Below, piece after piece: positions 8,545 through 21,330 of a stretch of DNA of 64,000 nt; position 1 is the stretch's first letter, and every line of letters starts with the position of its first letter. Location of the stretch: positions 100,112,976 to 100,176,975 of the forward strand of contig CM056742.1 in assembly GCA_029851415.1 (NCBI GenBank). The letters are read 5' to 3'. The translations under genes and the position numbers were made by a program. The notes under the pieces are model-generated. The model saw nothing but the letters and a program-made list of their open reading frames with translations, was not told where the DNA came from and searched no databases. Source of the stretch: Eretmocerus hayati (Eukaryota > Arthropoda > Insecta > Hymenoptera > Aphelinidae).

Positions 8545-11466
8545 TTTCCCGCAAGCGAATCTTCGCAGGAGCAACGATGCCCACAGTCTACTTGAGGCAG
8601 AGGCCTCAAGACTGAGAGCAGACGTTCTCATCATCTCCGAGCAGAATCTCCATTCCCGAGAAGAGTGACCACGAACCACGGAAGATCTTGGGAGGGGATC
8701 AGCCATCCAAGTCTGGAATGAAACCATTAAAGAGACAAAGAAACCAACCAAAGGGTCGGGGTTCGTCCGAAGAGTCATCGGCGATATAGCGGTGTATAGC
8801 TGCTACTACTCACCGAACGCACTGATGAACGATTTTCTTCGGGAACTGCGGGAACTCGAGGATAGTCTGAGACAGTGGAGAGGCCTTGCCATAGTAGCAG
8901 GGGATTTTAACTCCAAAGCTCCAGCCTGGAGTGGAGGGCCAGGGATGAAAGAGGTAACGCGCTGGAAACAACCATGGCCCAATTGGACCTGGTTTGCCTC
9001 AACGAGGTAGGGAAGGCGACATGGCACAGAGGGGCATCATCCTCAGTGCTCGACTTAACGTTTGTTAGCGCGCCTCTCATGAGACGAGTTACGAAGTGGC
9101 AGGTCCTTGACTCGGAAACGCTCAGAGACCACCGCCATAGCTTCTTCAAGATAGACCATGGCCGAGATGCAGGCGTAGCACGGCAGATCGGGAGATGGCA
9201 AGTCCGCAAACTGGACGAGGAAAGCTTCAAAGAAGCAAGCCTGAGAGCAGAGGACCCCCGAGAAGAGCTCTCGCCGGAGGAGATGCAGACGAGCGTCATC
9301 CGGTCCATCACCCGAGCCTGCGACGCCTCCATGCCGAGGAGGAAGCAACCCCGGTTCCAGAAGAGGCAAGTGTACTGGTGGAACGATAAAATCAGGGACC
9401 TTCGCCGCAACGCAAACGCTAAGAGGAGGCGAGCAAAGCGAGCGCGAAAACGTGGACGTCCATCAGTAGCAGCAGACGAAGCGGCCTACAAAGAGGCGAA
9501 GAAGCTTCTTCGGGATGCCATCCGTCGCAGCAAACGGAAGTGCTGGTCGGAGCTAGCCTGGTCGATCAAGATCCGTGGGGCACACCGTACCGGGTGGTCA
9601 CGAGCAGACTGCGTTTGAGAGACGGACCAACAGCGCCAACTGACAAAGAGTCATATCTACGGATTGCCAGGGCACTCTACCCGAGAGGGGAGCCCAGACT
9701 CACATTCCCTGAGTTCATCTCCGAGCCAATCACCCTCTTCACCGAAGAAGAGCTAAGACGAGCCGCTACAAGATTGGCGAATGGCGAAGCCCCGGGGTTG
9801 GACGGTATCTTTAATGAAGCCCTGAAAATAGTGGCTCGAGAGCAGTCTACCCTGCTACTAAAGCTGTGCAATAAGTGTCTCCTTGCGGGAGTGTTCTCGA
9901 AAGTGTGGAAACGGCAGAAGCTAGTCCTCATTCCCTAGGGAAAGGGTGGAGAACCAGCGGAGCCATCATCGAATCGGCCACTCAATATGCTAGACAACAT
10001 CGGGAAGATGTATGACCGCATGATCCTAAACCGGGCGGAGAAAGAGTATGAGCGTAGCGGAGGGATGTTCCCGATGCAGTTTGGCTTCCGCAAGGGGCGC
10101 AGTACAATGCACGCACAAAAAAGCGTACAAGACAGAGCCCACAGAGCGCATACAATGGCTCCCTAACCAGGAGGAGGGTTTTGTGCCATAACATGCTTGG
10201 ATTAGAAAAATGCCTCCAACACAGCAAGCTGGGGACGGATCTATAGGTCCCTAGATGGAAGAGTCTCCCCTTACCTGCTCGCAGTCATCAACGATGGGCT
10301 GCGTGACAGAGTCCTCATATGTGACACCGATGAGGAAAGGGTTGAGCTGGAATTATCTGCAGGGATAGCTCAAGGATCCGTGTCAGGGCCGTTCGAATAG
10401 AACACGCAATACGACGAGTTCCTGAAGATGAGTCTCCCAGAGGGGGCAGAACTCATTGGCTTCGCGGACGACGCGGCATCAGTCGTGGTCGCCGAAACCG
10501 CGTGGCAAGTGGAGTGTGTGGCCAATGAAGCTCTTCACCGCATTGACCAGTGGTTCCCTGAGAACGGGCTGGAGCTCGCCGAGCACAAGTGCGAAGCGAT
10601 GCTAGTCACCAAGAGGAGGAGTTTCGAAACTCCCGTGTTCTCCATCAACGGTTACGAGATTCCACTCAAGAGGGAACTCAAGTACTTCGGGGTTTGGTTT
10701 GATGACCAATGGAGCTACAAGGCACAAGCCAGAGAAGCAGCGCTGAAGGCAGACAGGGTTGGTGGCGTCCTCCAAGGGCTGATGCCAAACATTGGTGGCC
10801 CCAAGCCGAACAGGAGAGCCTTACTCAGCACCGTGAGCTATTCCATCATGCTGTACGGTGCACCAATTTGGGGACAGGTAGCTAGAGGGTCCGTAATCGA
10901 TGCAAAGCTAGGTCCAGTCCAGCGGCGTTTTGTGCTACGGACGATCAGCGCTCATTGCACGGTGTCCGACCACGCAGCCTGTGTGCTTGCGGGTACACCA
11001 CCCATTCGACTGCTTGTAGCCGAAAGAGTGCGGGTATGGAGACGCCAAGAAACCCTTAAGAGCGATGGAGTTGTGCTCAACCCCACTCGTAAGGCCCTCA
11101 TACGAGATGTCGAGAGGGGGGAGACCGTCGAAGAGTGGGAGAGCTCAACGAAGGGAAGTGGACGCGAAGGTTGATCCCCGACATAGCCAGGTGGATTGAT
11201 CGAGCTCACGGAGAGCTGGATTACTGGCTGACGCAAGCGTTTAGTGGGCATGGCTGCTTTGGAGAGTACCTGGAGCGGTTCCAAAAGAGGGAGACCCCGG
11301 TCTGTCAGATGTGTGCGGCAGACTGGGACGACGTGGAGCATGCACTCTTCCAGTGCATGAACACAGCTGTGGAGAGAGCGGAGCTCGCAAACTGGCTTGG
11401 AAATCAGATCACCCTTGAGAATCTAGTGCTGTTCATGCTTCGCAGCAAAGAGACATGGGATAAGAC
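8537..11466 (+). pseudogene. ORF2 (AP endonuclease plus reverse transcriptase) of the second element, degenerate
   Basis: The ATG at 8537 overlaps the ORF1 stop by eight bases (ATGGCTAG), a common R1-clade arrangement. The endonuclease domain runs from QANLRRSNDAHSLLEAEASR through ISEQ with the catalytic Glu (about 8632-8643), YSCYYSPN (about 8794-8817), GDFNSKAPAW (about 8901-8930) and RDHRHS at the Asp-His pair (about 9124-9141). RT follows: APGLDG (about 9789), GFRKGRST (about 10083), a ruined motif A (about 10190-10235), AGIAQGSVSGPF (about 10360-10395), FADD (10461-10472), YFGVWFDD, and the Cys-Cys-His-Cys motif CQMCAADWDDVEHALFQC (11303-11356). Lesions: in-frame stops at 8666, 9936, 10164, 10203 and 10398; frameshifts near 8950, 9560 and 11140. 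Similarity ends near 11466 without the normal C-terminus. FADD survives, but motif A is destroyed, so it is inactive. Confidence 0.88.
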
Positions 11467-11948
11467 CGCCGCACACAGGTTTCCGAAACACCTCTGGGCC
11501 CAAAATTTTTCTTACGCTGAAAAAAATCGATATCGGAAATTTGCAAGCAAGGAAATTGTAGCTTTTTGATCGTAGAATCCGAATCCTTTTCCCCCGAGAA
11601 GCCTCCTGGACCCATACGCCCATGGTGAGCTGAATAGCGCGAAAATGAGGAGAAAACGCAGTAATAGGCGTTTAACTCGGAGGGGAAGCGATTTATGCAA
11701 ATTTTCATGAGCAACAAAAATATTGCATTTTCAAAGACAAATTCGATGTTTTGGGCGATTTTTTAAGAATTGCAATTTTTTGGAGTTTTTTGCATTTTTG
11801 AGGGGGTTACCACGAATATTTCGGAATTTGAACTACGGCATTCGGAAGAACGGAAAATTTTACGTCGAAATATGTGTTTTGAAAATTTTTTCTACCACTC
11901 ATTTTGAGGATTAGGGCCCACTTGGGGATGGGAAATCATGAAAAAACT
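11467..11948. other. AT-rich junction sequence between retrotransposon and satellite
   Basis: These roughly 480 bp match neither the retrotransposon nor the satellite. The sequence has several T-runs (for example about 11759-11800) and short G-rich words. A plus-strand frame at 11723-11914 is Phe/Asn/Arg-rich and looks like translated AT-rich DNA rather than protein. It could be part of another repeat family, but no internal periodicity is visible. Confidence 0.5.
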
Positions 11949-12286
11949 GCATATTGGTAAAAAATCATGAATTCCCGGGGTGTAAAAGCGAATGTGCCAC
12001 ATTGAAAGTACCTGGGATACCTTTGTACATCATCCACCTATCATTTGCTGTGTCCCAAAAGTGCGTGGATACACCTGCGGGACTTTGAGAGCGTCTAGAA
12101 CGAGCTTCGAGGCGAGAGGTCACACGAATCACCGCATATTGGCAAAAAATCATGAATTCTCGGGGTGTAAACGCAAATGTGCCACATTGAAAGTACCTGG
12201 ACTACCAATGTTCATCATCCACCTATCATTTGCCGTGTCCCAAAAGTGCGTAGATACACCTGCGGGACTTTGAGAGCGTCTAGAAC
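11949..12286 (-). repeat. Inverted satellite segment (about 1.8 monomers)
   Basis: This segment is the 185-bp satellite in the opposite orientation to the main array: reading the minus strand gives the same landmarks (GAATTC, CTAGAC, CCCGCAGGTG, GTCCAGGTAC) in array order. Both units belong to the subfamily marked by CCAATATGCGGTG on the minus strand. The segment stops at 12286 just after the TCTAGAAC word, mid-monomer, where AT-rich spacer begins. It carries more private changes than interior units, for example near 11975-12010, as expected for the array edge. Confidence 0.92.
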
Positions 12287-12504
12287 TTTATTAATGTATA
12301 AAAATATGTTATGATATATTATGATATGTTATGATATATATTCATATACAATCATATTTCTATAGCTAAGTGGAATGAGGACTGGCAGAGACTGCTTGAT
12401 CCATCTCTATTTTGGGATTGATCAGGTTTGGTTTTCACCACGATTAATTGACATTCTACTTATGAATACTAATATAAATATATGATAATATAAAATGATA
12501 TATG
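12287..12504. other. AT-rich spacer between oppositely oriented satellite blocks
   Basis: This 218-bp spacer is very AT-rich at both ends, with a more mixed middle (about 12365-12445). The left part contains three 10-bp units of TTATGATAT plus one base at 12309-12338. The right part has ATATATGATAATATAAAATG-type sequence (12478-12498). It shows no clear terminal inverted repeats or coding potential. It separates the inverted segment from the forward array, and the two flanks break at different monomer phases. Confidence 0.7.
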
Positions 12505-12584
12505 ACCCCCCGAGAATTCATGATTTTTTTCCAATATGCTGTGATTCGTGTGACCTCTCGCCTCAGAGCTCGTTCTAGACGCTC

Positions 12585-15500
12585 TTAAAGTCCCGCAGGT
12601 GTATCCATGCACTTTTGGGACACGGCAAATGATAGGATAATGATGTACACAGGTAGTCGAGGTACTTTCAATGTGGCACATTTGCGTTTACCCCCCAAGA
12701 ATTCGTGATTTTGCACCAATTCGCAGTGATTTGTGTGACCTCTCGCCTCGAAGCTCGTTCTGGACACTCTCAAAGTCCCGCAGGTGTATCCACGCACTTT
12801 TGGGACATGGCAAATGATAGGTGGATGATGTACGAAGGTAGTCCAGGTACTTTCAATGTGGCACATTTGCGTTTACACCCCAAGATTCCGTGATTTTGCA
12901 CCAATTCGCAGTGATTTGTGTGACCTCTCGCCTCGAAGCTCGTTCTGGACGCTCTCAAAGTCCCGCAGGTGTATCCACGCACTTTTGGGACACGGCAAAT
13001 GATAGATGGATGATGTACAGAGATAGTCCAGGTACTTTCAATGTGGCACATTGGCGTTTACACCCCAAGAATTCGTGATTTTGCCCCAATTCGCAGTGAT
13101 TTGTGTGACCTCTCGCCTCGAAGCTCGTTGTAGACACTCTCAAAGTCCCGCAGGTGTATCCCCGCACTCTTGGGACACGGCAAATGATAGGTGGATGATG
13201 GACAAAGGTAGTCCAGGTACTTTCAATGTGGCACATTTGCATTTACACCCCAAGATTCCGTGATTTTGCACCAATTCGCAGTGATTTGTGTGACCCTTCG
13301 CCTCGAAGCTCTTTCTAGACGCTCTCAAAGTCCCGCAGGTGTATGCACGCACTTTTGGGACACGGCAAATGATAGGTGGATGATGGACAAAGGTAGTCCA
13401 GGTACTTTCAATGTGGCACATTTGCGTTTACATCCCAAGATTTCGTGATTTTGCACCAATTCGCAATGATTTGTGTGACCTCTCGCGTCGAAGCTCAATC
13501 TAGACGCTCCCAAAGTCCCGCAGGTGTATGCACGCACTTTTGGGACACGGCAAATGATAGCTGGATGATGGACAAAGGTAGTCCAGGTACTTTCAATGTG
13601 GCACGTTTGCGTTTACACCCCGAGAATTCATGATTTTATGCGAATATGCGGTGATTCGTGTGACCTCTCGTCTCGAAGCTCGTTCTAGACGCTTTCAAAG
13701 TCCCGCAGGTGTATCCACGCACTTTAGGGGAACGGCCCAATGATAGGTGGATGATGTACAAAGGTAGTCCAGGTACTTTCAATGTGGCACATTTGCGTTT
13801 ACACCCCAAGAATTCGTGATTTTGCACCAATTCGCAGTGATTTGTGTGACCTCTTGCCTCGAAGCTCGTTCTGGACACTCTCAAAGTCCCGCAGGTGTAT
13901 CCACGCACTTTTGGGACACGGCAAATGATAGGTGGATGATGGACAAAGGTAGTCCAGGTACTTTCAATGTGGCACATTTGCGTTTACACCCCAAGAAATC
14001 GTGATTTTGCACCAATTCGCAGTGATTTGTGTGACCTCTCGCCTCGAAGCTCGTTCTAGACGCTCTCAAAGTCCCGCAGGTGTATCCACGCACTTTTGGG
14101 ACACGGCAAATGATAGGTGGATGATGTACAGAGGTAGTCCAGGTACTTCCAATGTGGCACATTTGCGTTTACACCCCACGAATTTGTGATTTTGCACAAA
14201 TTCGCAGTGATTTGTGTGACCTCTCGCCTCGAAGCTCGTTCTGGACACTCTCAAAGTCCCGCAGGTGTGTCCACGCACTTTTGGGACACGGCAAATGATA
14301 GGTGGGAGATGAACAAAGGTACTCCAGGTACTTTCAATGTGGCACATTTGCGTTTACACCCCGAGGATTCATGATTTTTTACCAATATGCGGTGATTCGT
14401 GTGACCTCTCGTCTCGAAGCTCGTTCTAGACGCTCTCAGAGTCCCGCAGGTGTATCCACGCACTTCCGGGACACGGCAAATGATAGGTGAATGACGTACG
14501 AAGGTAGTCCAGGTACTTTCAATGTGGCACATTTGCGTTTACATCCCAAGAATTCGTGATATTGCACCAATTCGCAGTGATTTGTGTGACCTCTCGCCTC
14601 GAAGCTCGTTCTGGACACTCTCAAAGTCCCGCAGGTGTATCCACGCACTTTTGGGACACGGCAAAGGATAGGTGAATGATGGACAAAGGTAGTCCAGGTA
14701 CTTCCAATGTGGCACATTTGCGTTTACACCCCAAGAATTCGTGATTTTGCACCAATCCGCAGTGATTTGTGTGACCTCTCGCCTCGAAGCTCGTTCGAGA
14801 CACTCTCAAAGTCTCGCAGGTGTATCCACGCACTTTTGGGACACGGCAAATGATAGGTGGATGATGGACAAAGGTACTCCAGGTACTTTCAATGTGGCAC
14901 ATTTGCGTGTACACCCCAAGAATTCGTGATTTTGCACCAATTCGCAGTGATTTGTGTGACCTCTCGCCTCGAAGCTCGTTCAAGACGCTCTCAAAGTCCC
15001 GCAGGTGTATCCACGCACTTTTGGGACACGGCAAATGATAGGTGGATGATGTACAAAGGTACTCCAGGTACTTTCAATGTGGCACATTTGCGTTTACACC
15101 CCACAAATTTGTGATTTTGCACAAATTCGCGGTGATTTGAATGACCTCTCGCCTCGAAGCTCGTTCCGGACACTCTCAAAGTCCCGCAGGTGTATCCACG
15201 CACTTTTGGGACACGGCAAATGATAGGTGGATGATGTACAAAGGTACTCCAGGTACTTTCAATGTGGCACATTTGCGTTTACACCCCACGAATTTGTGAT
15301 TTTGCACAAATTCGCAGTGATTTGTGTGACCTCTCGCCTCGAAGCTCGTTCCGGACACTCTCAAAGTCCCGCGGGTGTATCCACGCACTTCTGGGACACG
15401 GCAAATGATAGGATAATGATGTACACAGGTAGTCGAGGTACTTTCAATGTGGCACATTTGCGTTTACCCCCCAAGAATTCGTGATTTTGCACCAATTCGC

Positions 15501-16405
15501 AGTGATTTGTGTGACCTCTCGCCTCGAAGCTCGTTCTGGACACTCTCAAAGTCCCGCAGGTGTATCCACGCACTTTTGGGACATGGCAAATGATAGGTGG
15601 ATGATGGACGAAGGTAGTCCAGGTACTCTCAATGTGGCACATTTGCGTTTACACCCCAAGATTCCGTGATTTTGCACCAATTCGCAGTGATTTGTGTGAC
15701 CTCTCGCCTCGAAGCTCGTTCTAGACGCTCTCAAAGTCCCGCAGGTGTATCCACGCACTTTTTGGACACGGCAAATGATAGATGGATGATGTACAGAGAT
15801 AGTCCAGGTACTTTCAATGTGGCACATTGGCGTTTACACCCCAAGAATTCGTGATTTTGCCCCAATTCGCAGTGATTTGTGTGACCTCTCGCCTCGAAGC
15901 TCGTTGTAGACACTCTCAAAGTCCCGCAGGTGTATCCCCGCACTCTTGGGACACGGCAAATGATAGGTGGATGATGGACAAAGGTAGTCCAGGTACTTTC
16001 AATGTGGCACATTTGCGTTTACACCCCAAGATTCCGTGATTTTGCACCAATTCGCAGTGATTTGTGTGACCCTTCGCCTCGAAGCTCGTTCTAGACGCTC
16101 TCAAAGTCCCGCAGGTGTATGCACGCACTTTTGGGACACGGCAAATGATAGGTGGATGATGGACAAAGGTAGTCCAGGTACTTTCAATGTGGCACATTTG
16201 CGTTTACATCCCAAGATTTCGTGATTTTGCACCAATTCGCAATGATTTGTGTGACCTCTCGCCTCGGAGCTCAATCTAGACGCTCTCAAAGTCCCGCAGG
16301 TGTATGCACGCACTTTTGGGACACGGCAAATGATAGCTGGATGATGGACAAAGGTAGTCCAGGTACTTTCAATGTGGCACGTTTGCGTTTACACCCCGAG
16401 AATTC
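12585..16405 (+). repeat. Satellite block: 15-monomer period, first occurrence
   Basis: Units at about 12585-13630 recur at about 15361-16405 with an offset of 2,776 bp (15 units plus one base, from the one 186-bp unit near 13730). Private marks recur with it: the AGGATAATGATG word (12637 and 15412), the GCGTTTACCCCCC run, the CACATTGGCG word (13046 and 15826), and the ordered run TTTTGCCCCAATT, GACCCTTCGCC, CGAAGCTCAATC. Small differences separate the copies, for example GCGTCGAAG against GCCTCGGAG in the last unit. Confidence 0.8.
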
Positions 16406-16544
16406 ATGATTTTATGCCAATATGCGGTGATTCGTGTGACCTCTCGTCTCGAAGCTCGTTCTGGACACTCTCAAAGTCCCGCAGGTGTATCCACGCACTT
16501 TTGGGACACGGCAAATGATAGGTGGATGATGTACAAAGGTAGTC

Positions 16545-19500
16545 CAGGTACTTTCAATGTGGCACATTTGCGTTTACACCCCGAGAATTCCTGATTTTGC
16601 ACCAATTCGCAGGGATTTGTGTGACCTCTCGCCTCGAAACTCGTTCTAGACACTCTCAAAGTCCCGCAGGTGTATCCACGCACTTTTGGGACACGGCGAA
16701 TGATAGGCGGATGATGAACGAAGGTACTCCAGGTACTTTCAATGTGGCACATTTGCGTTTACACCCCGAGAATCCATGATTTTTTGCCAATATGCGGTGA
16801 TTCGTGTGACCTCTCGTCTCGAAGCTCGTTCTAGACGCTCTCAAAGTCCTGCAGGTGTATCCACGCACTTTTGGGACACGGCAAAGGATAGGTGGATGAT
16901 GTACGAAGGTAGTCCAGGTACTTTCAATGTGGCACATTTGCGTTTACACCCCAAGAATTCGTGATTTTGCACCATTTCGCAGTGATTTGTGTGACCTCTC
17001 GCCTCGGAGCTCGTTCTAGACACTCTCAAAGTCCCGCAGGTGATTCCACGCACTTTTGGGACACGGCGAATGATAGGTGGATGATGGACAAAGGTAGTCC
17101 AGTTACTTTCAATGTGGCAAGTTTGCGTTTACACCCCGAGAATTCATGATTTTATGCCAATATGCGGTGATTCGTGTGACCTCTCGTCTCGAAGCTCGTT
17201 CTAGACGCTCTCAAAGTCCCGCAGGTGTATCCCCGCACTCTTGGGACACGGCAAATGATAGGTGGATGATGGACAAAGGTAGTCCAGGTACTTTCAATGT
17301 GGCACATTTGCGTTTACACCCCAAGATTCCGTGATTTTGCACCGATTTGCAGTGATTTGTGTGACCCTTCGCCTCGAAGCTCGTTCTAGACGCTCTCAAA
17401 GTCCCGCAGGTGTATGCACGCACTTTTGGGACACAGCAAATGATAGGTGGATGATGTACAAAGGTAGTCCAGGTACTTCCAATGTGGCACATTTGCGTTT
17501 ACACCCCACGAATTTGTGATTTTGCACAAATTCGCAGTGATTTGTGTGACCTCTCGCCTCGAAGCTCGTTCTGGACACTCTCAAAGTCCCGCAGGTGTAT
17601 CCACGCACTTTTGGGACACGGCAAATGATAGGTGAATGATGGACGAAGGTAGTCCAGGTACTTTCAATGTGGCACATTTGCGTTTACACCCCAAGTTTTC
17701 GTGATTTTGCACCAATTCGCAGTGATTTGTGTGACCTCTCGCCTCGAAGCTCGTTCTAGACACTCTCAAAGTCCCGCAGGTGTGTCCACGCACTTTTGGG
17801 ACACGGCAAATGATAGGTGGGAGATCAACAAAGGTACTCCAGGTACTTTCAATGTGGCACATTTGCGTTTACACCCCGAGGATTCATGATTTTTTGCCAA
17901 TATGCGGTGATTCGTGTGACCTCTCGTCTCGAAGCTCGTTCTAGACACTCTCAAAGTCCCGCAGGTGTATCCACGCACTTCCGGGACACGGCAAATGATA
18001 GGTGGATGATGTAAGAAGGTAGTCCAGGTACTTTCAATGTGGCACATTTCCGTTTACACCCCAAGAATTCGTGATTTTGCACCAATTCGCAGTGATTTGT
18101 GTGACCTCTCGCCTCGAAGCTCGTTCTGGACACTCTCAAAGTCCCGCAGGTGTATCCACGCACTCTTGGGACACGGCAAATGATAGGTGAATGATGGACA
18201 AAGGTAGTCCAGGTCCTTCCAATGTGGCACATTTGCGTTTACACCCCAAGAATTCGTCATTTTGCACCAATTCGCAGTGATTTGTGTGTCCTCTCGCCTC
18301 GAAGCTCGTTCGAGACACTCTCAAAGTCCCGCAGGTGTATCCACGCACTCTTGGGACACGGCAAATGATAGGTGAATGATGGACAAAGGTAGTCCAGGTC
18401 CTTCCAATGTGGCACATTTGCGTTTACACCCCAAGAATTCGTCATTTTGCACAAATTCGCAGTGATTTGTGTGACCTCTCGCCTCGGAGCTCGTTCTAGA
18501 CACTCTCAAAGTCCCGCAGGTGATTCCACGCACTTTTGGGACACGGCAAATGATAGGTGGATGATGGACAAAGGTAGTCCAGTTACTTTCAATGTGGCAA
18601 GTTTGCGTTTACACCCCGAGAATTCATGATTTTATGCCAATATGCGGTGATTCGTGTGACCTCTCGTCTCGAAGCTCGTTCTAGACGCTCTCAAAGTCCC
18701 GCAGGTGTATCCCCGCACTCTTGGGACACGGCAAATGATAGGTGGATGATGGACAAAGGTAGTCCAGGTACTTTCAATGTGGCACATTTGCGTTTACACC
18801 CCAAGATTCCGTGATTTTGCACCGATTCGCAGTGATTTGTGTGACCCTTCGCCTCGAAGCTCGTTCTAGACGCTCTCAAAGTCCCGCAGGTGTATGCACG
18901 CACTTTTGGGACACGGCAAATGATAGGTGGATGATGAACAAAGGTAGTCCAGGTACTTTCAATGTGGCACATTTGCGTTTACATCCCAAGATTTCGTGAT
19001 TTTGCACCAATTCGCAATGATTTGTGTGACCTCTCGCCTCGAAGCTCGTTCGAGACACTCTCAAAGTCCCTGAGGTGTATCCACGCACTTTTAGGACTCG
19101 GCAAATGATAGGTGGATAATGTACAAAGGTAGTCCAGGTACTTCCAATGTGGCACATTTGCGTTTACACCCCAAGAATTCGTGATTTTGCACCAATTCGC
19201 AGTGATTCGTGTGGCCTCTCGCCTCGAAGCTCGTTCGAGACACTCTCAAAGTCCCGCAGGTGTATCCACACACTTTTGGGACACGGCAAATGATAGGTGG
19301 ATGATGGACAAAGGAAGTCCAGGTACTTTCAATGTGGCACATTTGCGTTTACACCCCGAGAATTCCTGATTTTGCACCAATTCGCAGGGATTTGTGTGAC
19401 CTCTCGCCTCGAAACTCGTTCTAGACACTCTCAAAGTCCCGCAGGTGTATCCACGCACTTTTGGGACACGGCGAATGATAGGTGGATGATGAACGAAGGT

Positions 19501-21330
19501 ACTCCAGGTACTTTCAATGTGGCACATTTGCGTTTACACCCCGAGAATCCATGATTTTTTGCCAATATGCGGTGATTCGTGTGACCTCTCGTCTCGAAGC
19601 TCGTTCTAGACGCTCTCAAAGTCCTGCAGGTGTATCCACGCACTTTTGGGACACGGCAAAGGATAGGTGGATGATGTACAAAGGTAGTCCAGGTACTTTC
19701 AATGTGGCACATTTGCGTTTACACCCCAAGAATTCGTGATTTTGCACCATTTCGCAGTGATTTGTGTGACCTCTCGCCTCGGAGCTCGTTCTAGACACTC
19801 TCAAAGTCCCGCAGGTGATTCCACGCACTTTTGGGACACGGCAAATGATAGGTGGATGATGGACAAAGGTAGTCCAGTTACTTTCAATATGGCAAGTTTG
19901 CGTTTACACCCCGAGAATTCATGATTTTATGCCAATATGCGGTGATTCGTGTGACCTCTCGTCTCGAAGCTCGTTCTAGACGCTCTCAAAGTCCCGCAGG
20001 TGTATCCCCGCACTCTTGGGACACGGCAAATGATAGGTGGATGATGGACAGAGGTAGTCCAGGTACTTTCAATGTGGCACATTTGCGTTTACACCCCAAG
20101 ATTCCGTGATTTTGCACCGATTCGCAGTGATTTGTGTGACCCTTCGCCTCGAAGCTCGTTCTAGACGCTCTCAAAGTCCCGCAGGTGTATGCACGCACTT
20201 TTGGGACACGGCAAATGATAGGTGGATGATGGACAAAGGTAGTCCAGGTACTTCCAATGTGGCACATTTGCGTTTACACCCCACGAATTTGTGATTTTGC
20301 ACAAATTCGCAGTGATTTGTGTGACCTCTCGCCTCGAAGCTCGTTCTGGACACTCTCAAAGTCCCGCAGGTGTATCCACGCACTTTTGGGACACGGCAAA
20401 TGATAGGTGAATGATGGACGAAGGTAGTCCAGGTACTTTCAATGTGGCACATTTGCGTTTACACCCCAAGTTTTCGTGATTTTGCACCAATTCGCAGTGA
20501 TTTGTGTGACCTCTCGCCTCGAAGCTCGTTCTAGACACTCTCAAAGTCCCGCAGGTGTGTCCACGCACTTTTGGGACACGGCAAATGATAGGTGGGAGAT
20601 GAACAAAGGTACTCCAGGTACTTTCAATGTGGCACATTTGCGTTTACACCCCGAGGATTCATGATTTTTACCCAATATGCGGTGATTCGTGTGACCTCTC
20701 GTCTCGAAGCTCGTTCTAGACGCTCTCAAAGTCCCGCAGGTGTATCCACGCACTTCCGGGACACGGCAAATGATAGGTGGATGATGTAGGAAGGTAGTCC
20801 AGGTACTTTCAATGTGGCACATTTGCGTTTACACCCCAAGAATTCGTGATTTTGCACCAATTCGCAGTGATTTGTGTGACCTCTCGCCTCGAAGCTCGTT
20901 CTGGACACTCTCAAAGTCCCGCAGGTGTATCCACGCACTCTTGGGACACGGCAAATGATAGGTGGATGATGGACAAAGGTAGTCCAGGTCCTTCCAATGT
21001 GGCACATTTGCGTTTACACCCCAAGAATTCGTCATTTTGCACCAATTCGCAGTGATTTGTGTGTCCTCTCGCCTCGAAGCTCGTTCGAGACACTCTCAAA
21101 GTCCCGCAGGTGTATCCACGCACTTTTAGGACACGGCAAATGATAGGTGGATGATGTACAAAGGTAGTCCAGGTACTTCCAATGTGGCACATTTGCGTTT
21201 ACACCCCGAGAATTCCTGATTTTGCACCAATTCGCAGGGATTTGTGTGACCTCTCGCCTCGAAACTCGTTCTAGACACTCTCAAAGTCCCGCAGGTGTAT
21301 CCACGCACTTTTGGGACACGGCGAATGATA
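16545..21330 (+). repeat. Satellite segmental duplication, copy 1 (partner 32459-37245)
   Basis: About 4.8 kb (26 units) matches 32459-37245 unit for unit at a constant offset of 15,914 bp. Marker variants include CAGGGATTTG with CGAAACTCG (16612), CCTGCAGGTG (16849), GTGATTCCACGC (17041), CAGTTACTTTC (17101), AGGTCCTTCC (18212) and CATTTTAGG-type changes near 19090. Inside it, a 2,775-bp (15-unit) step relates 16545-18350 to 19320-21125, and a 1,850-bp (10-unit) step relates 19372 to 21222. Confidence 0.82.

Larger units (their letters stand above)
6270..11466 (+). mobile_element. Second R1-clade-like non-LTR retrotransposon, degenerate and 3'-truncated
   Basis: This is a near full-length but dead element: a probable 5' UTR (to 7117), a gag-like ORF1 (7118-8544) overlapping ORF2 (from 8537), and ORF2 carrying an AP-type endonuclease and RT. 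Coding similarity to the neighbouring element stops near 11466, inside the C-terminal region just after a Glu-Thr-Trp-Asp motif shared by both. No 3' UTR or poly(A) follows. Loss of the 3' end is not how target-primed insertion normally truncates, so a later deletion or rearrangement probably removed it. The 5' boundary is approximate: base composition turns GC-rich near 6270. Six or more disabling lesions show it is older than the copy at 3509-5416. Confidence 0.8.

Noticed and set aside
8537..11466. Stop-codon reassignment (several in-frame TAG codons, plus TAG at 4557)
   Set aside because: The same ORF also carries TAA and TGA stops, at least three frameshifts and a ruined motif A. Ordinary decay explains all of it.
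12287..12504. AT-rich spacer as a replication origin or MITE
   Set aside because: AT-richness alone does not support an origin, and no matching terminal inverted repeats or target duplication could be found at its ends.
1..12504. tRNA, rRNA or snRNA genes
   Set aside because: No cloverleaf-like arms with the expected box A/B words and no rDNA-like conserved sequence was recognised, although R1-type elements often sit in rDNA.
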